A DNA stretch of 46,550 nucleotides. Source: Oscillospiraceae bacterium. GTDB taxonomy: Bacteria > Bacillota_A > Clostridia > Oscillospirales > Oscillospiraceae. Positions 33,166 to 42,381 of the stretch are shown here, piece after piece. A program made the position numbers and the translations under genes. Positions within the stretch are counted from its first letter, which is position 1; the number at the start of each line of letters is the position of its first letter. The notes below the pieces were generated by a model. That model did not search any database. It saw nothing but the letters and a program-made list of their open reading frames with translations, and had not been told where the DNA came from. Location: the NCBI GenBank assembly GCA_017505505.1, contig JAFVPA010000051.1:1-46550 (forward strand). The letters run 5' to 3'.

Positions 33166-33194
33166 CCAACGAGGGGAGGATATCCCCTCGTTGG
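33166..33194. repeat. 12-bp perfect hairpin before the frr stop
   Basis: Arms ccaacgagggga and tcccctcgttgg with loop ggata. There is no T-run on the operon (minus) strand, so it is more likely an RNA-stability or processing element, or part of the adjacent repeat, than a terminator. Confidence 0.65.
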
Positions 33195-33203
33195 ATCGGT
33201 ACA

Positions 33204-33758
33204 TCAAATGCTCATCAGTTCCTTTTCCTTAGCGGCCAGGGCTGCGTCAACCTTCTTGATCATCTTATCCAGCAGATCCTGCAGGTCCTTCTCAGCCTTC
33301 TTCTGGTCATCCTCGGTGATCTCGGAGTTCTTCTTCAGCTTCTTGACATAGTCCATGCCGTCACGGCGGATATTACGCATGGCGACCTTGGCCTCTTCGG
33401 CATACTTCTTGACCTGCTTAGCCAGATCCTTACGACGCTCCTCGGTCAGCTGGGGGAACACCAGGCGGATGACCCGGCCGTCATTCTGGGGGTTGATGCC
33501 CAGCTCGGAGGTCTGGATGGCCTTCTGGATGTCCTTCAGCAGCTTGGTATCCCAGGGCTGAATCACCAGAGTACGGGCATCGGGGGTGGAGATGGTGGCA
33601 ACACCGTTCAGGGGCGTTTCACTGCCATAATATTCCACAGTGATGCGGTCCAGAACCTTTGCGTTGGCCCGGCCGGCACGGACAGCGCCGAACTCCTCGT
33701 TCAGGTGCTCCAGAGCCTTGTCCATTCTTCTTGCGTAATCCTTAAAATCGACTGCCAT
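33204..33758 (-). CDS. frr: Ribosome recycling factor
   Basis: The 184-residue protein matches RRF over its whole length: RMDKALEHLNEEFGAVRAGRANAKVLDRITVEYYG, TPLNGVATISTPDARTLVIQPWD, and the C-terminal helix LTEERRKDLAKQVKKYAEEAKVAMRNIRRDGMD. With EF-G it splits the post-termination ribosome. TAGGAGG precedes the ATG. It lies 19 bases after pyrH, as in most bacteria. Confidence 0.97.
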   Translation of the reverse strand: MAVDFKDYARRMDKALEHLNEEFGAVRAGRANAKVLDRITVEYYGSETPLNGVATISTPDARTLVIQPWDTKLLKDIQKAIQTSELGINPQNDGRVIRLVFPQLTEERRKDLAKQVKKYAEEAKVAMRNIRRDGMDYVKKLKKNSEITEDDQKKAEKDLQDLLDKMIKKVDAALAAKEKELMSI

Positions 33759-33777
33759 GATGAAATCCTCCTAATGT

Positions 33778-34506
33778 TTAATTGGTAACGGTGGTTCCGA
33801 TCTTCTCACCGCGAACCACGCGAACGATACTGTTTTCTTCTGCCAGGCCAAAGCAGACCATGGGCATATTATTGTCCATGGCAAGCGCCATAGCGGTAAC
33901 ATCGGTGGCCTTCAGACCACGGTCCAGGACCTCTGCGTAGGTCAGTTCATCAAACTTGACGGCAGTGGGATCCTTATGGGGGTCTGCGGAATAGATGCCG
34001 TCGATGTTCTTGGCCATCAGAACAGCGTCTGCCTCGATCTCCACACCACGGAGCACAGCACCGGTGTCGGTGGAGAAATAGGGATTGCCGGTGCCTGCAG
34101 CAAACAGGACCACCTTGCCCTCGTTCAAGTAACGGTTTGCGGTATCCCGGGTAAAGTATTCCGCGAACTTGTGCATCTCAACGGCGGTAAGTACCCGGGC
34201 ATCCATGCCATGCTCCTCCAAAGCATCGGCTACAGCGATAGCGTTCATAACGGTGGCCAGCATACCCATGGCATCCGCGTGGGAGCGCTGCATCTTACCG
34301 GAGCCGTTCTTCACGCCCCGCCAGAAGTTTCCGCCGCCGATGACCAGGCCAACCTGTACACCCATATCCACACATTCCTTGATGGAAGCGCAGACTGCGT
34401 TGATCTTATGAAAATCCAGACCGAAGCCGTCACCGGCGGCGGTCTTCTCTCCTAACGCCTCGCCGCTGACCTTCAGCAGGATGCGCTTGTATTTGAGTTC
34501 AGCCAA
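33778..34506 (-). CDS. pyrH: UMP kinase
   Basis: The 242-residue amino-acid-kinase-fold enzyme shows LLKVSGEALGEKTAAGDGFGLDF, VGLVIGGGNFWRGV, DAMGMLATVMNAIAVADALE, and VLFAAGTGNPYFSTDTGAVLRGVEIEADAVLMAKNIDGIY. It phosphorylates UMP to UDP as a hexamer. A TTG start (34504-34506) is indicated by AAGGAGTG 7-8 bases upstream; no ATG is available. It heads the block running to polC. rpsB and tsf, which usually precede it, are absent here. Confidence 0.96.
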   Translation of the reverse strand: MAELKYKRILLKVSGEALGEKTAAGDGFGLDFHKINAVCASIKECVDMGVQVGLVIGGGNFWRGVKNGSGKMQRSHADAMGMLATVMNAIAVADALEEHGMDARVLTAVEMHKFAEYFTRDTANRYLNEGKVVLFAAGTGNPYFSTDTGAVLRGVEIEADAVLMAKNIDGIYSADPHKDPTAVKFDELTYAEVLDRGLKATDVTAMALAMDNNMPMVCFGLAEENSIVRVVRGEKIGTTVTN

Positions 34507-34549
34507 TGTAAGTCACTCCTTGTCTTCTCTCATTTTCATATCCTTTCCT

Positions 34550-34578
34550 ATTTTAATATAAAGTAGGCCAATTGACAA
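34550..34578 (-). promoter_or_regulatory. Promoter of the pyrH-to-polC block
   Basis: On the minus strand TTGTCA (34573-34578), 17 bases, TAAAAT (34550-34555), 43 bases before the pyrH start. Confidence 0.65.
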
Positions 34579-34637
34579 CCATAAAATTTAAGAATTCTTA
34601 AAATGTTTTCTTCTTTTTCACATTCTTAGTCAATGTG

Positions 34638-34722
34638 TATAATTTCCACACAGGAGTTGTGTGAGAAAAAACGGATTTCAGTTGGTTTTTCTGTTGCAAA
34701 TCTCATAGGGATGGGTTATAAT
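34638..34722 (+). promoter_or_regulatory. Tandem glnS promoters with a leader
   Basis: The upstream start region has TATAAT at 34638-34643 with TTTTCA (34615-34620) 17 bases before it. A second, stronger promoter has TTGCAA (34694-34699), 17 bases and TATAAT (34717-34722), 45 bases before the ATG. The upstream transcript would carry a small hairpin (cacac/gtgtg, 34647-34663). Confidence 0.65.
34661..34708 (+). CDS. Possible 15-codon upstream ORF in the glnS leader
   Basis: A GTG at 34661, 4 bases after AGGAG (34652-34656), opens a 15-residue frame (VRKNGFQLVFLLQIS) with one CAG and one CAA codon, ending in TAG. Only the upstream promoter would include it. Whether it is translated is unknown; there is no terminator after it, so classical attenuation is not indicated. 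Confidence 0.25.
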   Translation: MRKNGFQLVFLLQIS

Positions 34723-34767
34723 GGCATATTATTGGAAACTGCAACACCAGAAGAGAGGATGTTACCT

Positions 34768-36447
<1,680 letters not shown>

Positions 36448-36453
36448 TTATTC

Positions 36454-36486
36454 ATGACCGCATCCATATGGGTGCGGTCATTTTTC
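36454..36486 (+). terminator. glnS terminator
   Basis: A 12-bp stem with one wobble pair (atgaccgcatcc / gggtgcggtcat) followed by TTTTTCT, 6 bases after the stop. Confidence 0.88.
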
Positions 36487-36570
36487 TGCAAATATTTACA
36501 CATTCGTCACGTTTGTCCTGCCCATTTCCGATATAATAAAATCGGAAAGAACCTATAGGGAGGTATGTCT

Positions 36571-37281
36571 ATGGAAAGCAGTACCATTCGTGCCCGGGCC
36601 AGGGAAAATCTGGCGGGAAATTGGGCATTATCCATCGCTGTGGCTGTGGTTGCCTGCCTGCTGGGAGGCATGATCACGGGTGCCACGTTTATTCCCACCA
36701 TCAGCGCTGAAATGACCACCCGGTTCCCTGCTTTGCAGGAACTGTCCGACTTTTTGCGCAAGGGGGTCACCGTCGGGCGCATCACGCTGGGATTCCGGGA
36801 AGGTGTCTTCGGACTTTCCGCCTTTATCCTGGGCGGTGTCCTGCAGCTGGGCTATGCCACCTTCCTGCTGAAACAGCATGATGGGAAAGAAGTATCCTTT
36901 CACGACCTGTTCTCCCAGTTTGACCGGTTCGGCGCGGGCTTTGTCCAGTTCTTTCTGGTGAATCTCTACACCGCCCTGTGGGGACTACTGTTCGTCATCC
37001 CCGGCATCGTGAAGGCTCTGAGCTATGCCATGACACCCTTCCTGATGGCGGATAATCCCGGCATGACCCCCTCCGAGGCCATTGAAGCCTCTCAAGATCT
37101 GATGGACGGACACAAAATGGATCTGTTCATTCTGGATCTGACCTTCTTTGGCTGGAACATTCTGGCCGCCATGACCGGAAATCTGGGACATATCCTTTTG
37201 AATCCCTACCGCAATGCCGCTTATGCCGCCTTCTACCGTCAGATTTTGGCAGAACGCCGGCAGCAATATGCCCAGCATTAA
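36571..37281 (+). CDS. DUF975 family membrane protein
   Basis: The 236-residue protein starts IRARARENLAGNWALSIAVAVV and later has GYATFLLKQHDGKEVSFHDLFSQFDRFG, FVIPGIVKALSYAMTPFLMADNPGMTPSEAIEASQDLMDGHKMDLFILDL and YRNAAYAAFYRQI. This is the DUF975 pattern, with about five to six membrane helices. Function is unknown. The ATG at 36571 has GGGAGG 7 bases upstream (the ATG at 36565 is only 1 base away). TATAAT at 36532-36537 marks a probable promoter with no good -35. Monocistronic. Confidence 0.85.
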   Translation: MESSTIRARARENLAGNWALSIAVAVVACLLGGMITGATFIPTISAEMTTRFPALQELSDFLRKGVTVGRITLGFREGVFGLSAFILGGVLQLGYATFLLKQHDGKEVSFHDLFSQFDRFGAGFVQFFLVNLYTALWGLLFVIPGIVKALSYAMTPFLMADNPGMTPSEAIEASQDLMDGHKMDLFILDLTFFGWNILAAMTGNLGHILLNPYRNAAYAAFYRQILAERRQQYAQH

Positions 37282-37290
37282 AAAATTTTT

Positions 37291-37319
37291 ACGCCCTGCT
37301 TTCCCGCAGGGCGTTTTTT
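37291..37319 (+). terminator. Terminator of the DUF975 gene
   Basis: A 9-bp stem (acgccctgc / gcagggcgt, arms 37291-37299 and 37306-37314) followed by TTTTTC. Confidence 0.9.
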
Positions 37320-37320
37320 C

Positions 37321-37349
37321 TTTACTTTTTCATAAATTTCCTGTATAGT
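37321..37349 (+). promoter_or_regulatory. Promoter of the TPR gene
   Basis: TTTACT (37321-37326), 17 bases, TATAGT (37344-37349), directly after the preceding terminator and 32 bases before the ATG. Confidence 0.65.
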
Positions 37350-37381
37350 ATCCCTATCAACATACAGATAGGAGTCTTTCC

Positions 37382-38185
37382 ATGAAAAAACTGGGTTCTT
37401 TGCTGATCCCCATCGCAACCTTTCTGCTTCTGACCCTTGTTGGCAGCAGAGTCCTGTCCGGCGGCGGTCTGGATATGCTTACCATCGGCATTCTGCTGAT
37501 CCTGTTCGTTATGGTCTTCATGTTCTCCAAAACCAAGACCGGTCCTGCCAAGGATGCGGAAGCTGTGATCAAGGAGCTTCTGGATGATTATGCGGCCGAT
37601 GCTTTTGCTGACGACGAAGCCTTGAAGGCAAAGTTCTATTCCGCCCTCTCCGACTATGGCAAAAATATGCCCAAGTCCGCACTGACCAGGCTGGAAAAGC
37701 TGGAGCCCCTGTGCACCGGTAAGAAGGAGAAGTATGCTGTAGCGCTGGCTACCGCCAAGACTTGTTTCAAGATCCAGAAATTCCCCCGGGCTATCCGGGA
37801 ATACAACAAGGCCGTGGTCATCCATCCCACCAGCGTCGTGGCCGCTACCATCGGCGACTGCTACCAGCGTCTGGGCGATCTGAAAAAGGCCCAGGACTCC
37901 TATGAGTTCGCCATTGAGCTGGACCCCAGGGACCCCGATCCCTGCAGCCGTCTGGCAACCACCTATGTGGCCGACTGGGACTGGGAAACCGCCCTGGATT
38001 ACGCGGAACACGCCCTAACCCTGGATGAAAACTACGCCTCCGCTCTGGCTACCGCTGCCATTTGCCACGGAATGCTGGGAAACAACCTGCTGCGTAAGAG
38101 CTACACCGATAAGGCTGTGGCCAACGGTTACAGTGAGAAAAAGATCACCGAAACCATTGACGCGCTTAAGAAGAGAAGCAAATAA
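37382..38185 (+). CDS. Membrane-anchored TPR-repeat protein
   Basis: The 267-residue protein has two N-terminal hydrophobic helices (about 5-22 and 31-48). A cytoplasmic region follows with tetratricopeptide repeats: FKIQKFPRAIREYNKAVVIHP, GDCYQRLGDLKKAQDSYEFAIELDP, LATTYVADWDWETALDYAEHALTLDE and AICHGMLGNNLLRKSYTDKAVANG. TPR arrays are protein-docking scaffolds; no partner is suggested by context. AGGAG precedes the ATG. It converges on rex with a shared terminator. Confidence 0.82.
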   Translation: MKKLGSLLIPIATFLLLTLVGSRVLSGGGLDMLTIGILLILFVMVFMFSKTKTGPAKDAEAVIKELLDDYAADAFADDEALKAKFYSALSDYGKNMPKSALTRLEKLEPLCTGKKEKYAVALATAKTCFKIQKFPRAIREYNKAVVIHPTSVVAATIGDCYQRLGDLKKAQDSYEFAIELDPRDPDPCSRLATTYVADWDWETALDYAEHALTLDENYASALATAAICHGMLGNNLLRKSYTDKAVANGYSEKKITETIDALKKRSK

Positions 38186-38194
38186 AGCTGCACA

Positions 38195-38224
38195 AAGCCG
38201 CACCCGATGGGGTGCGGCTTACAT
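38195..38224. terminator. Bidirectional terminator between the TPR gene and rex
   Basis: An 11-bp perfect stem (aagccgcaccc and its complement, loop gatg at 38206-38209) lies between two convergent stops. Confidence 0.75.
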
Positions 38225-38866
38225 TTATTTTTTCTCTTCCTTGATCTGGGCCTGCAGGTGGACGGACAGGACCGCCAGGGAGGTGGCCATGTTCTCATTC
38301 TGCACCAGGATATTGGGCGGAACATCCAGATGGATTGGGGCAAAGTTCCAGATGGCCTTGATACCGCCCTCAATGAGCAGGTCCGCAACATCCTGGGCGG
38401 ACTCGGCGGGAACAGTGATAATGCCCATCAGGACTTTATGGGTACGGCAGAACTGGGGCAGCTTGGTAATGGGATAAACGGGCTTACCCTCATCGGTCTT
38501 CTCCATTTTAGGGGTTCGGTCAAAAGCCGCCAGAATATTCAGGCCGTACTCGTCGAAGCCCTTATAGCCCATCAGCGCCTGTCCAAGCTTACTGGCACCG
38601 ATCAGAACCGCATCCGTGGTATTGTCATATCCCAGGAACTGCTCGATGTCATCGATAAGGGCTTCCCGCAGATAGCCGATCTTGGGACGGCCGCCATCGG
38701 AGACCATTGCCAGGTCCTTGCGGACCTGGACCTCACCCATGCCCAAAGCATTGGCCAGAGCCGTGGCAGAAATATGGGGAGATGCCGTCTCCGGAATATT
38801 CTTCAGATAGGCCAGGTATCCGGGCAAACGCTTCAGCACGGATTTGGAGATTTTCTTTGGTTCCAT
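38225..38866 (-). CDS. rex: Redox-sensing transcriptional repressor Rex
   Basis: The 213-residue protein has an N-terminal winged helix with VLKRLPGYLAYLKNI and ISATALANALGMGEVQVRKDLAMVSDGGRPKIGY. A Rossmann domain with VLIGASKLGQALMGYKGFDEYGLNILAAFD binds NAD(H), and a domain-swapped C-terminal helix ends the chain. Rex senses the NADH/NAD+ ratio and represses fermentation genes. The ATG at 38866 (AAGAGGT upstream) replaces a longer frame from 38890. Its promoter overlaps the end of sigE and contains a 22-base palindrome. Confidence 0.95.
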   Translation of the reverse strand: MEPKKISKSVLKRLPGYLAYLKNIPETASPHISATALANALGMGEVQVRKDLAMVSDGGRPKIGYLREALIDDIEQFLGYDNTTDAVLIGASKLGQALMGYKGFDEYGLNILAAFDRTPKMEKTDEGKPVYPITKLPQFCRTHKVLMGIITVPAESAQDVADLLIEGGIKAIWNFAPIHLDVPPNILVQNENMATSLAVLSVHLQAQIKEEKK

Positions 38867-38899
38867 ACTTACCTCTTTTGCAATGTTCAATAAATTCTT

Positions 38900-38948
38900 A
38901 TCGATATAAATATATATCGATTATAGCATACTGATTCTTGAAAATCAA
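38900..38948 (-). promoter_or_regulatory. rex promoter with palindromic operator candidate
   Basis: On the minus strand TTGATT (38943-38948), 17 bases, TATAAT (38920-38925). Just downstream, 38900-38921 is a palindrome with 9-base arms ATCGATATA/TATATCGAT around 4 bases, overlapping the -10. The sigE stop codon TGA (38945-38947) lies inside the -35 box. The arms do not match the usual Rex TTGTTAA-type box. Confidence 0.7.
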
Positions 38949-39649
38949 GCGCAGCTTGTCTGTCGAATGAATTCTTTTTTCAATCTTTGCATGATCCGCT
39001 TTTCCAGCCGGGAGATGTAGGACTGAGAAATACCCATCTTATGGGCAACCTCCTTCTGCGTCAGTTCCTTCCGCCCATTCAGGCCATAGCGCATCTGGAC
39101 GATCTCCCGTTCCCGTTCCGGAAGCTCCTTCAGAGCCTGCCGAAGCACACACAGGTCCACATCCTCCTCCAACGGGCGCAGGATCATATCCTCTTCTGTC
39201 CCCAATATGTCGGAGAGAAGCAGCTCGTTTCCGTCGCCGTCCATGTTGATGGGTTCGTCCAGAGATACTTCTGTCTTCTGGTTGGCCGTTTTTCGGATGT
39301 ACATCAGGATCTCATTCTCGATGCAGCGGGATGCATAGGTGGCCAGCTTGATCTTCTTGTCCAGGCGGTAGGTAGAGATCGCCTTGATCAGACCGATGGT
39401 ACCAATGGAGATCAGATCTTCCAGGTTGATCCCTGTACTTTCAAACCGGCGTGCTATATAGACGACCAGCCGCAGATTGTGCTCCACCAGCCGCTGCCTG
39501 GCAGGCTCCTCTCCCCGCTCCAGTGCTTCCAGAGCAGCCTGTTCCTCCGCGCCCTTCAGGGGTGCCGGCAAAACATCGCTGCCGCCGATGTAGTAGATGC
39601 CCTCATCCTTTACGATGCCAAGCCTCCGCAAAATATCCAATAATTTCAT
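38945..39649 (-). CDS. sigE: Sporulation sigma factor SigE (mother-cell, early)
   Basis: The 234-residue sigma-70 family factor has [13 protein letters not shown], region 2 [58 protein letters not shown], and region 4 with [33 protein letters not shown]. The match to B. subtilis SigE runs along the whole chain. It drives early mother-cell gene expression. The pro-sequence before YYIGG is only about 18 residues against the longer B. subtilis one. It overlaps spoIIGA, which encodes its processing protease, by 4 bases. Confidence 0.95.
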   Translation of the reverse strand: MKLLDILRRLGIVKDEGIYYIGGSDVLPAPLKGAEEQAALEALERGEEPARQRLVEHNLRLVVYIARRFESTGINLEDLISIGTIGLIKAISTYRLDKKIKLATYASRCIENEILMYIRKTANQKTEVSLDEPINMDGDGNELLLSDILGTEEDMILRPLEEDVDLCVLRQALKELPEREREIVQMRYGLNGRKELTQKEVAHKMGISQSYISRLEKRIMQRLKKEFIRQTSCA

Positions 39650-40419
39650 AATGCCCCTCCTGTCAATGCCTGATAAACCTCGCCGCGTCCAAGTCCCTCC
39701 GGTGCAAAAGCAACGATGGCGCTTTGCATCCGGGAGCCGATCTTTACATTGTCAAACCGCATGGCCAGCAGCATCCCCCCTGCTTGTCCTACACTGCGGT
39801 ATGGAATCAGCCTGAGCCCGGGAATTGGCCGTCCCGCAATGGTGGCCAGTGGATCTCGAAGCTGAGCTTCCGTCAAGCCCGTCAGGCGCTGGGCAATATG
39901 TCCCGCCAGGATCAGCACCTGGTCTCCGGAAACAGGATCCCGGAGGTTGTTTCCGGTGTCCCGGAGGGCTATGACGCTGACCGTCCTGCCCTTATATTCC
40001 AGAACCATGGGCACATACTCCCGATCCCCTGCATGGCCTCCGAAGGCCACCCGGCATAACAGTGCACAAAAAGCAGCACCCAGGATGAGCCCGGCAAAGT
40101 CTCCTTTCCCCATACTCAATGCGATTCCTCCCAGAGACATGCTCAAAAGGAGAAACAAGCCTCCCCGTTTTACTGCGCTGCGGTCACATCCGAAAGCCAT
40201 CACTGTCATCAGCCCAAAGCTGACGCAGCGCCAGAGGAGATCCCCCAGAAAGCGGAATTCCGGCAGCATACAGGCACCACTGTATACGGCACCTAGCAGC
40301 GCTGCCGCCGCACACCGGCCGGGAGTTCCGGGAAAACCGGACAACCGGTTCGTTCCCGAAAGCAGAAGATAATCTACCAGAAAGTTCAGCACCATCACCA
40401 GATCCAGATAAACCGTCAA
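39646..40419 (-). CDS. spoIIGA: Sigma-E processing aspartic peptidase SpoIIGA
   Basis: The 257-residue protein has five to six membrane helices in its first ~125 residues ([18 protein letters not shown] at the start). A soluble C-terminal domain carries [17 protein letters not shown], where D154-T155-G156 is the aspartic-protease motif. It dimerises at the sporulation septum to remove the SigE pro-peptide once the forespore signal arrives. The TTG start follows GGAGGGG by 5 bases. The TTG overlaps the TGA stop of an upstream open frame (TTGA). Confidence 0.92.
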   Translation of the reverse strand: MTVYLDLVMVLNFLVDYLLLSGTNRLSGFPGTPGRCAAAALLGAVYSGACMLPEFRFLGDLLWRCVSFGLMTVMAFGCDRSAVKRGGLFLLLSMSLGGIALSMGKGDFAGLILGAAFCALLCRVAFGGHAGDREYVPMVLEYKGRTVSVIALRDTGNNLRDPVSGDQVLILAGHIAQRLTGLTEAQLRDPLATIAGRPIPGLRLIPYRSVGQAGGMLLAMRFDNVKIGSRMQSAIVAFAPEGLGRGEVYQALTGGAL

Positions 40420-40589
40420 GACATCCCCTCCCCGTCGATATGGACCAAGTATACCTTCCCAAAGCAGAAAAGTCGGTCGCTTCCATGCCGGAGCTGAGCC
40501 GCAAGTTCGGTCAGGAGCTCTGAGAAAACTGCGGCATCCGTGACAAAAAGGAAGCTCCCGGCATCAGTCGGGAGCTTCCTTACGCTCAA
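40416..40589 (-). other. Open frame ending on the spoIIGA start; possible small gene or remnant
   Basis: A stop-free frame of up to 57 codons (first TTG at 40589) ends [15 protein letters not shown] then TGA overlapping the spoIIGA TTG. Its last ~40 codons look protein-like (DAAVFSELLTELAAQLR...), yet there is no ATG or GTG, no ribosome binding site, and a terminator hairpin lies within it. It may be the 3' remnant of a gene once coupled to spoIIGA. No family was recognised. Confidence 0.25.
40550..40579 (-). terminator. Terminator of the rarA-DUF951 unit
   Basis: An 11-bp perfect stem (ggaagctcccg and its complement) is followed on the minus strand by TTTTTGTCAC. The loop contains the TGA stop of the DUF951 gene. 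Confidence 0.88.
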
Positions 40590-40755
40590 CAGAGCGGATA
40601 TTTTTTTCTGCCTTAAAGCGGGGTGTCATCAGCTCATGACCGCAGCCCAGGCACCGCAGTCGGAAGTCCGCCCCGGTGCGCAGAACCAGCCAGCGCTTTT
40701 CTCCGCAGGGATGCGGCTTTTTCATTACCAGAATGTCGTTTAACCGAATATCCAT
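40564..40755 (-). CDS. DUF951 family small protein
   Basis: The 63-residue protein starts MDIRLNDILVMKKPHPCGEKRW and continues LRTGADFRLRCLGCGHELMTPR. The conserved PCG and CxxCG cysteines suggest a small zinc-ribbon-like fold. DUF951 (YyzM-like) members are widespread in Firmicutes, often near DNA replication or recombination genes; function is unknown. It starts 7 bases after the rarA stop, so it is the second gene of that unit. Confidence 0.85.
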   Translation of the reverse strand: MDIRLNDILVMKKPHPCGEKRWLVLRTGADFRLRCLGCGHELMTPRFKAEKNIRSVERKEAPD

Positions 40756-40762
40756 AAATTCC

Positions 40763-42022
40763 TCACTTCTTAATCGCGTCCCAATAGGCCTTGGCAGACT
40801 GTTCCAGCTTGTTGGGGCCGTATTCATAGTAGCAGGTCCCCACCAAAGCATCGGGAAGGTATTGCTGTTTTACCCAATGGTTGGGGAAATCGTGGGGATA
40901 CAGGTAACCCTGCTCCCGTTCCATGGTATAGGAGTCCGCATGGACATTTTGCAAATGCCGGGGGAAATCCCCGCCCTTACCCTTTCTTACATCGGCTAAA
41001 GCCATGTCCAGAGCGATGTGGCCCGAATTGGACTTTGGGGAGGTAGCCATCAGCACCGCCGCATCGCCCAAAGGGATACGGGCTTCCGGCATGCCCAGCT
41101 TCAGAGCCATGTCCACACAGGCATTGACGATGGGGATGATCTGAGGAAAGGCCAGTCCCACATCCTCCGCCGCGATAACCATGAGGCGGCGGCAGGCGGA
41201 CTGCATCTGTCCCGCTTCCAGCAGCCGGGCCAGATAATGGCAGGCCGCGTCCGGGTCACTGCCCCGGATAGACTTCTGCAGAGCGGACAGCAGGTCGTAA
41301 TGGTTGTCCCCGTCCCGGTCGGCCCGCAGGGCGCTTTTCTGAGTAACCGCCTTGGCGTCAGCCAGGGTCAGGGGCAGAATATCTCCCTCGGGGATGCCCG
41401 CGGAGAATAGAACCTCCACCGCATTCATGGCCTTGCGCAAATCGCCGCCGCAGGAACCTGCAATGTATTCCAGTGCCCCCTCTTCCGCCACAGCCCGCAG
41501 CGCCGTCCGCTGCTCCATATAGCTGACAGCCCGTTTTACCGCCTTTAGTGCTGCGGCAGCATCGATCTGCTTAAACTCAAAGACCGTAGACCGGCTGAGG
41601 ATAGCGTTGAAAACGTAAAAATAGGGATTTTCCGTAGTGGAAGCGATGAGGGTGATCTTGCCGTTTTCGATATGTTCCAGCAGAGACTGCTGCTGCTTTT
41701 TGTTGAAGGACTGGATCTCATCCAGATACAGCAACACCCCGTTGGGTGCCATAAAGGTATCCAGCTGAGCCACGATCTCCTTGATATCCGCCGTGGAGGC
41801 GGTGGTGGCGTTGAGCTTATACAGGGTCCGGTTGGTCTGTTTGGCAATGATGTTGGCTACTGTGGTCTTTCCCGTTCCACTGGGACCGTAGAAAACCATG
41901 TTGGGGATTTTCCCGGAGTCAATGAGCCGCCGCAGTACCGCATTTTTTCCCAAGATATGCTCCTGTCCAAAGACTTCATCTAACGTCTGGGGCCGGAGAA
42001 GGTCTGCAAGGGGTTGGTACAC
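40763..42022 (-). CDS. rarA: Replication-associated recombination protein RarA (MgsA) AAA+ ATPase
   Basis: The 419-residue protein shows ADLLRPQTLDEVFGQEHILG and Walker A GPSGTGKTT near 46-53. The Walker B region is LLYLDEIQSFNKKQQQSLLEHIENG, and ASTTENPYFYVFNAILSRSTVFEF includes the sensor and arginine finger. The C-terminal tetramerisation region is SALRADRDGDNHYDLLSALQKSIRGSDPDAACHYLARLLEAG. RarA acts at stalled replication forks with clamp-loader-like chemistry. A GTG start with AGGAGG 8 bases upstream was taken. Confidence 0.95.
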   Translation of the reverse strand: MYQPLADLLRPQTLDEVFGQEHILGKNAVLRRLIDSGKIPNMVFYGPSGTGKTTVANIIAKQTNRTLYKLNATTASTADIKEIVAQLDTFMAPNGVLLYLDEIQSFNKKQQQSLLEHIENGKITLIASTTENPYFYVFNAILSRSTVFEFKQIDAAAALKAVKRAVSYMEQRTALRAVAEEGALEYIAGSCGGDLRKAMNAVEVLFSAGIPEGDILPLTLADAKAVTQKSALRADRDGDNHYDLLSALQKSIRGSDPDAACHYLARLLEAGQMQSACRRLMVIAAEDVGLAFPQIIPIVNACVDMALKLGMPEARIPLGDAAVLMATSPKSNSGHIALDMALADVRKGKGGDFPRHLQNVHADSYTMEREQGYLYPHDFPNHWVKQQYLPDALVGTCYYEYGPNKLEQSAKAYWDAIKK

Positions 42023-42229
42023 TTATGCCGCCTCCTTTCGATTTTCACCAGTATACCACAGATGAAAGAAAAAAGCACCTATTATTTTAATTTTTTCGAA
42101 ATTTTGTTCAGATATTTTTAAGGCCGACAAAAGGCTGTTAACGGGCATAACCATTTTTATTTTTCCATCCTTGCATACGCGGCATTCGTATGATAGTATG
42201 TCAAAAGACCGGTACCCATGATTCTCTGG

Positions 42230-42258
42230 TGATACAATTACACATTTGTGTTTATAAT
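42230..42258 (+). promoter_or_regulatory. Probable promoter of the leader-GNAT unit
   Basis: TATAAT (42253-42258) has a weak TGATAC (42230-42235) 17 bases upstream. A 12-base palindrome ACACATTTGTGT (42240-42251) fills the spacer and could be an operator. The AT-rich stretch 42050-42240 before it holds no convincing gene. Confidence 0.5.
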
Positions 42259-42289
42259 AGATATCCCTAACAGAAAGGAGATGTTCATT

Positions 42290-42355
42290 ATGAATAGAAA
42301 CCATATGCTTACAACTATTGAAACATTTCACTTGGAGGGAATTGACATGCTATGA
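42290..42355 (+). CDS. Leader-peptide-like 21-residue ORF upstream of the GNAT gene
   Basis: An ATG with AAAGGAG 9-10 bases upstream opens a 21-residue frame starting MNRNHMLTTIETFHLE. Its stop TGA overlaps an ATG (42352) in the GNAT frame (ATGA). This suggests either a regulatory leader peptide translationally coupled to the acetyltransferase, or the truncated start of a lost gene. No similarity was recognised. Confidence 0.5.
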   Translation: MNRNHMLTTIETFHLEGIDML

Positions 42356-42381
42356 TCCCTCCACAACAATCAGGAGGTATT

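Noticed and set aside
34560..34767. T-box riboswitch in the glnS leader
   Set aside because: No AGGGTGGNACCGCG-like antiterminator box or competing terminator was found; the leader is short with a single small hairpin.
42023..42331. Minus-strand frame of 102 codons between rarA and the GNAT gene
   Set aside because: It lies antisense to the leader ORF and promoter of the GNAT unit, has no ribosome binding site and resembles no family; it is open mainly because the region is AT-rich.
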